A stretch of 10,213 nt of DNA from Akkermansiaceae bacterium UBA1506 (GTDB lineage Bacteria > Verrucomicrobiota > Verrucomicrobiia > Verrucomicrobiales > DEV007): positions 604 to 10,816 of the forward strand of contig DCQY01000094.1 in NCBI GenBank assembly GCA_002323995.1, in the 5' to 3' direction. Below, in pieces: positions 6,303-10,213 of this stretch (its first letter is position 1; every line of letters starts with the position of its first letter). The notes below the pieces were generated by a model, which was not told the origin of the DNA, did not search any database, and saw only the letters and a program-made list of their open reading frames with translations. The translations under genes were made by a program, and so were the position numbers.

Positions 6303-6367
6303 GAAGAAAAGCGAAGATAATAAATTCAATCAACGCGCTCCAAACATAGCAAAAAAGTAGGAGCGAC

Positions 6368-6419
6368 ACGAATTTAGTCTGAGTAATAAATTTTTTTTAG
6401 TTACGAATCTTCAGTCTGA
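6368..6419. repeat. Imperfect direct repeat across the cytochrome gene stop codon
   Basis: ACGAATTTAGTCTGA (6368-6382) and ACGAATCTTCAGTCTGA (6403-6419) share ACGAAT and AGTCTGA, with a small difference in the middle. They are 35 bases apart. The second copy covers the stop codon of the DUF1592 gene, and an 8-base T-run (6391-6398) lies between them. This may be a local duplication or a pair of binding sites. The 108-base gap shows nothing else recognisable. Confidence 0.3.
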
Positions 6420-8516
6420 TTCGGCGAGGGAAAGATTATTCTTTGGGTTGGACTTGCTGCGGAAAGGTTCGCTCAAAACAATCTGCTTCAGCAGCGTTTG
6501 CATGCGGTAATCATTTTCAGCGGTGGCTTCGGCGATAGTATCGAGGGCCAATTGATCAGCGGCGCCCAATTCGCGAGCCAACGCAAAAGAAAGCAGGTGA
6601 CCTGCGAAGCCGCGCGTGAAGCGATCTTTCTCCACGAGGATAGCGTCCTTGAAGCCGACCACGCTATTAAAATCATGCTTGCGAAAGAGTCTACCTGCCA
6701 TATCGACCTCCCGACCGTTTTCGTAGGCATCCCTCCAGACACCAATTGGTCCGTAGTTCTCAAGAGCGAAGCCAAGTGGATCAATCTTCTCGTGACATCC
6801 CTTGCAATCAGAACGCTCGCGGTGAGCGGCGAGTCTCTCGCGAAGGGTTAGATGTTCTTCTCCCGGTTTCTCGCCTTCATCAAGGGGAGGTACGTCGGCG
6901 GGCGGGGGCGGCGGCGGGTTATTGAAGATGACGGACGCCATCCAGGCACCCCGCGTGATCGGTTGGGTCCGCTCCGGCCCGGAGGTCATCGTCATGACAG
7001 CGGCATTAGTGATGACACCCCCATAACGGCGATCAGTCACCGGCATGCGATTGAAATGGAGAAGACCAACTTGGCCCCCACCAATCGGCTTGCCATTTTT
7101 GCCCCTCGGTAGCTCAACCTCTTCGGGCCAATTTTCCCCATAGGACTTCTGCAGCAGAGTCGACCGGTAAGTAAAGTCCGAGTCGATCAACTGGATCACT
7201 GGCAGGTCCTCGATCAAGACCGTTTCAAAGATCAACAAAGGCTCCATCGCCATGTGCATGCTCTTCCGATACTTGCTGAAGTAGAAATCAGAATACTTCT
7301 TCGGATCCGGAATCGCAGAAATAATGCGATCCAACTGCAGCCACTGCATGGGGAAACTGTCGCAGAAACGTTTGACCTTTCGGTCCTTCAACATACGATC
7401 GACCTGCGAATCCAGTGTCGCTGGCTTATTTAAGTCTCCTGCAGCAGCAAGGTCGAGCAACTCCCGATCAGGAATACTGCCCCAGAAGAAAAAGGAAAGG
7501 CGTGAGGCCAATTCGAAGTCACCAAGTGATTCCACTTTCCCACTCTCGGCACCTTCATCGTAGAGATAGAGGAACTTCGGCGACGCCAATGCCGCTGCGG
7601 CTAACGATTTCATCACATCAGTGAACGCGACCCCCTGATCCAGTTGAAGTTCGGCATAGGAGGCGTAGCGTTCGATCACCGCTTTCTCTGCCGGAGCACG
7701 AAAGGCACGGCTCAGGAACGGCTTGAGACGGGCTCGCACTTCGGCACCACCATCATAATCGCCGGTTGGCTCCGCAAAAAGTTCGGCCCACGCACCGACA
7801 TGCTTAGGGTTGAAATCACGGCTCCCGGTAATCGACTGACTCAATTTGAGAAACTGCTCCATCAGGAGGGGCGACAACGACAAGTGATCGGCTTGCACAT
7901 CATACCCGTGCTCGGCTCGCAAGTCCTGGGGGAACGCCGCCACACCAACGAGACGAGGCTCAATCATCTGGGATTTACCGAGCGGACGGTTCCCCACCTG
8001 AACGTGATCGGCCATCACACCAGTTTCCGGTTTGAAGGAATCCTGATGCACCCGCATCATGCGCTCAGGCAGTGTGAAAACATTGCAATCGAGGCCGAAG
8101 AGATCGATGACCGCATTGTTGTACTGAAAGCGGTTCATGCGACGGATCGGCGCGTGCGCGTAGACCTTTTCCTCATCCATCGCAGCGGCAATCAGGCCGT
8201 CCAGTTTTGCGACCACGTCGCTACGCTTTAAATCGGTAAATTGAGGCTCGTCCTCCGGCGGCATCTCCTCGTAGTCGATCACCGCGGCGATATCCGATAG
8301 CAACTCAGTATCCGCCATCAGGTCTTCGAGGCTCTCAATCTCCAGCAGGTTGACCTTGCCTTTTACCTTGCCGTCCTGCCCGTGACACTGGATGCACTTG
8401 GCCTCGAATGCCGGTTTGAGGACGTCGGTAAACACATCAGCTCCAGACGACGAGCCCACGACAAGCAAACACAGCAACAAAGTGCTGCATCTCTTGCTGA
8501 TGTGACTTTCGATCAT
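6411..8516 (-). CDS. Secreted planctomycete-type cytochrome c protein (DUF1587/1595/1592/1588/1585)
   Basis: This 701-residue exported protein has a signal peptide (about 1-26, ending SSSGA) and an N-terminal c-type cytochrome segment with the heme-binding C-x-x-C-H at residues 41-45. An MPP element at 85-87 may supply the axial Met. Next come a DUF1587-like segment (RRMNRFQYNNAVIDLFGLD, 125-143), DUF1595-like (about 254-313), DUF1592-like (about 336-463, starting LASRLSFFFWGS), DUF1588-like (about 481-583, with NNPPPPPP and a second C-K-G-C-H at 571-575) and DUF1585-like (about 613-688). Proteins of this layout are abundant in Planctomycetota and Verrucomicrobiota near sulfatases, and an extracytoplasmic redox role is presumed but unproven. 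No carbohydrate-binding insert is evident. A GTG at 8567 would add 17 residues. The ATG at 8516 is chosen because it gives a normal signal peptide and leaves the upstream repeat pair non-coding. Confidence 0.92.
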   Translation of the reverse strand: MIESHISKRCSTLLLCLLVVGSSSGADVFTDVLKPAFEAKCIQCHGQDGKVKGKVNLLEIESLEDLMADTELLSDIAAVIDYEEMPPEDEPQFTDLKRSDVVAKLDGLIAAAMDEEKVYAHAPIRRMNRFQYNNAVIDLFGLDCNVFTLPERMMRVHQDSFKPETGVMADHVQVGNRPLGKSQMIEPRLVGVAAFPQDLRAEHGYDVQADHLSLSPLLMEQFLKLSQSITGSRDFNPKHVGAWAELFAEPTGDYDGGAEVRARLKPFLSRAFRAPAEKAVIERYASYAELQLDQGVAFTDVMKSLAAAALASPKFLYLYDEGAESGKVESLGDFELASRLSFFFWGSIPDRELLDLAAAGDLNKPATLDSQVDRMLKDRKVKRFCDSFPMQWLQLDRIISAIPDPKKYSDFYFSKYRKSMHMAMEPLLIFETVLIEDLPVIQLIDSDFTYRSTLLQKSYGENWPEEVELPRGKNGKPIGGGQVGLLHFNRMPVTDRRYGGVITNAAVMTMTSGPERTQPITRGAWMASVIFNNPPPPPPADVPPLDEGEKPGEEHLTLRERLAAHRERSDCKGCHEKIDPLGFALENYGPIGVWRDAYENGREVDMAGRLFRKHDFNSVVGFKDAILVEKDRFTRGFAGHLLSFALARELGAADQLALDTIAEATAENDYRMQTLLKQIVLSEPFRSKSNPKNNLSLAESD

Positions 8517-8551
8517 GTAAAGACAGTCGAACCTGCTTAGAGGTCCGCAAT

Positions 8552-8579
8552 TAGCGCATTTCTGCACAAAAGTAGCGCA
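8552..8579 (-). promoter_or_regulatory. Two TGCGCTA boxes 21 bases apart before the cytochrome gene
   Basis: On the minus strand TGCGCTA occurs at 8579-8573 and again at 8558-8552, a period of 21 bases, so both boxes face the same side of the helix. They sit 36-63 bases upstream of the chosen ATG, in the 113-base gap after the sulfatase gene. Spaced direct repeats like this suit a regulator that binds as a tandem dimer near the promoter. No clear -35/-10 pair was recognised. Confidence 0.35.
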
Positions 8580-8629
8580 ATATTCACAACTTTTTTACCG
8601 TTTTTCAAAAATTTACTCAGCTTTAGGCC

Positions 8630-10102
8630 CTAGCCCCTCGGATCAAAGCCCTTCTTCGCCCTGGCCTTTCTCCGCTTGCCATAGGTCGCTTCGAGCACCG
8701 CATCGACTTTGGCACGATCCTCTTTGTTCTGATAGGCTTCCAGCATGGGATCGTCGGTCCGCTCCATCTCGGCAACAAGCTGCGCCTGCATTTCGGCGAT
8801 GAACTCCTTGTATTCAGGATTGTCGATCAGGTTATGAAGACAGTCGGGATCTTTCTCGAGATCATAAAACTCTTCCGGTAGGCGGTAACGGAACAGGTCT
8901 ACACGGGCCCTGATCACCTCATCCTTCTCGGCGGCTTCGTTCATCGCCTTCATTGCCAGTCCTTCGTTGTTGTTGCGATACCAGAACTCATCGTTGGCAA
9001 AAGGATTGTAGATGTAACCATACTTACCATTCTGCAACGCGCGCATCGGCACGTAATCACCACCGGCTTTGGAATCGATCGTAGTAAAGACGCTCTCGCG
9101 GCCTTTCTGCTGCTTCTTGCCTTTCAGGAGTGGGATAAAGGATTGCCCGTCGAGACCTGCCGGCGTCTCTACGCCCGTCGCCTCCATGAAAGTAGGAAAG
9201 AAATCGACCACCGACACGAAATGCTCATCATCCAGAGTCCCAGGCTTCACCACCCCGGGCCAGCGGACCAGCAACGGTGTGCGAGTTGCATGATACCAGG
9301 CGTTGCACTTAGCAAAGGGCATTGCCAGTCCGTTATCGGTAATGAAAAGCGCGAGGGTGTTATCGGCAAAACCGGTTTCCTCAAGTGCTTCCATGACACG
9401 GCCAAAGGTATCGTCGAGACGACGGGTAGAATTCAGGTAGGCGGCAAACTCCTCTCGCAAACCTGGTAGATCAGGGAGGAATCCTGGCACCGTCACGTCT
9501 CGAGATTGGTAGACTTTCGAGGGCATTTCAGCACCTTTTCTCAATTTATCAGGGTAACAGTAGGGACGGTGCGGATCGTGAGAATTGACCATAAAATAGA
9601 ACGGTTTACCCGCTTCCTTCGCTTGCTTTAGGAAAGTCATCGAACGCTCGTAATAAAGCTTCGGACTTCGACCGTCTCCCAAATCTTTCTGATCAAAAGC
9701 GTAGTCCCACTGAATGTCCTCTCTTGGCGTGGAATGACCGACCTTACCGAGAACGCCAGTATGATAGCCAGCCGCTTTAAACGTAGTCACCAGATCCGGC
9801 ACGCCAAGTTTAGCCGGCATAAACCCCATCGCGCCAGAACGATGTCCATAGCGCCCCGTCGCGATAATCGCTCTGCAGGGAGCGCAGATCGCAGTATTCA
9901 CGTGCGCCCGATTGAAAAGTAGGCCCTCCGCAGCGAAAGCATCAAGATTCGGCGTCACGTCCGAGGGGCGTCCCCCATAAACACCGAGTGACTCAGCATG
10001 CAAATCGTCAGCGGTAAAAAGCAATATATTAACAGACTCCTCGGCATCAGATGATGCCACTAACAAAGCCATGGCAACAAAGGAAAGAGTAAGTGGTCTC
10101 AT
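8630..10102 (-). CDS. Secreted type I sulfatase with CAPCR active-site motif
   Basis: This 490-residue exported sulfatase has a signal peptide at about 1-20 (ending SSDA). It carries the full catalytic set: metal ligands Asp32-Asp33 (ADDL), formylglycine-forming Cys73 in C-A-P-C-R with Arg77, Lys120 and His123 in GKVGH, the SHDPH motif (174-178), Asp256-Asn257 (TDNG) and Lys265. The motif order and the DNG-AMPFAKCNAWYHATRTP region recall bacterial relatives of N-sulfoglucosamine sulfohydrolase (heparan N-sulfatase), but many unrelated substrates occur in that branch. The C-terminus has the usual EEFYDLEKDPDCLHNL element and ends in a strongly basic tail (about 474-490). It is the first gene of the co-directional minus-strand cluster, with the cytochrome gene 113 bases downstream. 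No Shine-Dalgarno sequence precedes the ATG, which lies in AT-rich DNA. Confidence 0.94.
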   Translation of the reverse strand: MRPLTLSFVAMALLVASSDAEESVNILLFTADDLHAESLGVYGGRPSDVTPNLDAFAAEGLLFNRAHVNTAICAPCRAIIATGRYGHRSGAMGFMPAKLGVPDLVTTFKAAGYHTGVLGKVGHSTPREDIQWDYAFDQKDLGDGRSPKLYYERSMTFLKQAKEAGKPFYFMVNSHDPHRPYCYPDKLRKGAEMPSKVYQSRDVTVPGFLPDLPGLREEFAAYLNSTRRLDDTFGRVMEALEETGFADNTLALFITDNGLAMPFAKCNAWYHATRTPLLVRWPGVVKPGTLDDEHFVSVVDFFPTFMEATGVETPAGLDGQSFIPLLKGKKQQKGRESVFTTIDSKAGGDYVPMRALQNGKYGYIYNPFANDEFWYRNNNEGLAMKAMNEAAEKDEVIRARVDLFRYRLPEEFYDLEKDPDCLHNLIDNPEYKEFIAEMQAQLVAEMERTDDPMLEAYQNKEDRAKVDAVLEATYGKRRKARAKKGFDPRG

Positions 10103-10173
10103 AATAAATTTGTCGTCGTACTCTGCAAAATCTCGCAGTTATCGTCAATGCCCAGATTGCGCTGTAATATTTG

Positions 10174-10189
10174 CAGCGGTTGACCGCTG
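10174..10189. promoter_or_regulatory. Perfect palindrome CAGCGGT-TG-ACCGCTG, candidate operator of the cluster
   Basis: Two perfect 7-base arms (10174-10180 and 10183-10189) flank two bases, 72 bases upstream of the first sulfatase start. A 7-2-7 palindrome of this kind is typical of a helix-turn-helix dimer site. A minus-strand TTGACG box (10148-10143) lies between it and the gene but has no good -10 partner. No regulator gene is present in the window, so the binding protein is unknown. Confidence 0.5.
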
Positions 10190-10213
10190 TTTAGACACCC
10201 TTCTCCGCAATCG

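Noticed and set aside
6303..6329. TTG start giving nine more residues on the DUF1552 protein.
   Set aside because: It would push the twin-arginine motif away from the N-terminus and has no ribosome binding site. The ATG at 6302 gives a standard Tat signal.
7644..8231. Forward frame of 195 codons opposite the cytochrome gene.
   Set aside because: It lies wholly inside a well-supported DUF1592 gene on the other strand and has no recognisable features.
8517..8567. GTG start giving 17 more residues on the cytochrome protein.
   Set aside because: The added segment is Cys-rich and not signal-like, no ribosome binding site precedes it, and it would run through one of the TGCGCTA boxes.

Overview
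The window most resembles a heterotrophic, probably marine, bacterium of the Verrucomicrobiota, with Planctomycetota as the alternative. The indicators are two secreted type I sulfatases, a secreted planctomycete-type cytochrome c protein with DUF1587/1595/1592/1588/1585 domains, its usual companion of the DUF1552 family, and a lone short pseudopilin of a kind common in Verrucomicrobiota. This placement is an inference from gene families, not from a marker gene.

Layout. Positions 1-777 have no convincing protein gene. They hold palindromes and a set of overlapping RNA helices, notably a long stem pairing 442-456 with 562-576, and lead into a plus-strand pseudopilin gene (778-1167). A short convergent intergenic stretch with hairpins follows (1168-1376). 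From 10102 down to 1377 there are six genes, all on the minus strand: sulfatase (8630-10102), cytochrome c/DUF1592 protein (6411-8516), Tat-exported DUF1552 protein (4959-6302), second sulfatase (3315-4793), short-chain dehydrogenase (2312-3094) and SMP-30/gluconolactonase-like lactonase (1377-2231). Gaps between them are 80-220 bases, so this is a co-directional cluster that may have internal promoters rather than one tightly packed operon.

How the genes may work together. The two sulfatases, the cytochrome c protein and the DUF1552 protein all carry export signals and should act outside the cytoplasm. The dehydrogenase and lactonase have no signal peptides and should be cytoplasmic. The simplest model is a sulfated-glycan catabolic locus: the exported enzymes desulfate (and perhaps oxidise) a polysaccharide, and the dehydrogenase/lactonase pair oxidises a released sugar to its lactone and then to the aldonic acid. 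The sugar cannot be identified from the sequence, and the role of the DUF1592/DUF1552 pair is not established.

The main items for a second look are the structured leader or small RNA near 408-577, the CxxCR form of both sulfatase active sites (one of them the non-canonical CSTCR), a perfect 7-2-7 palindrome upstream of the cluster, and paired TGCGCTA boxes 21 bases apart before the cytochrome gene.
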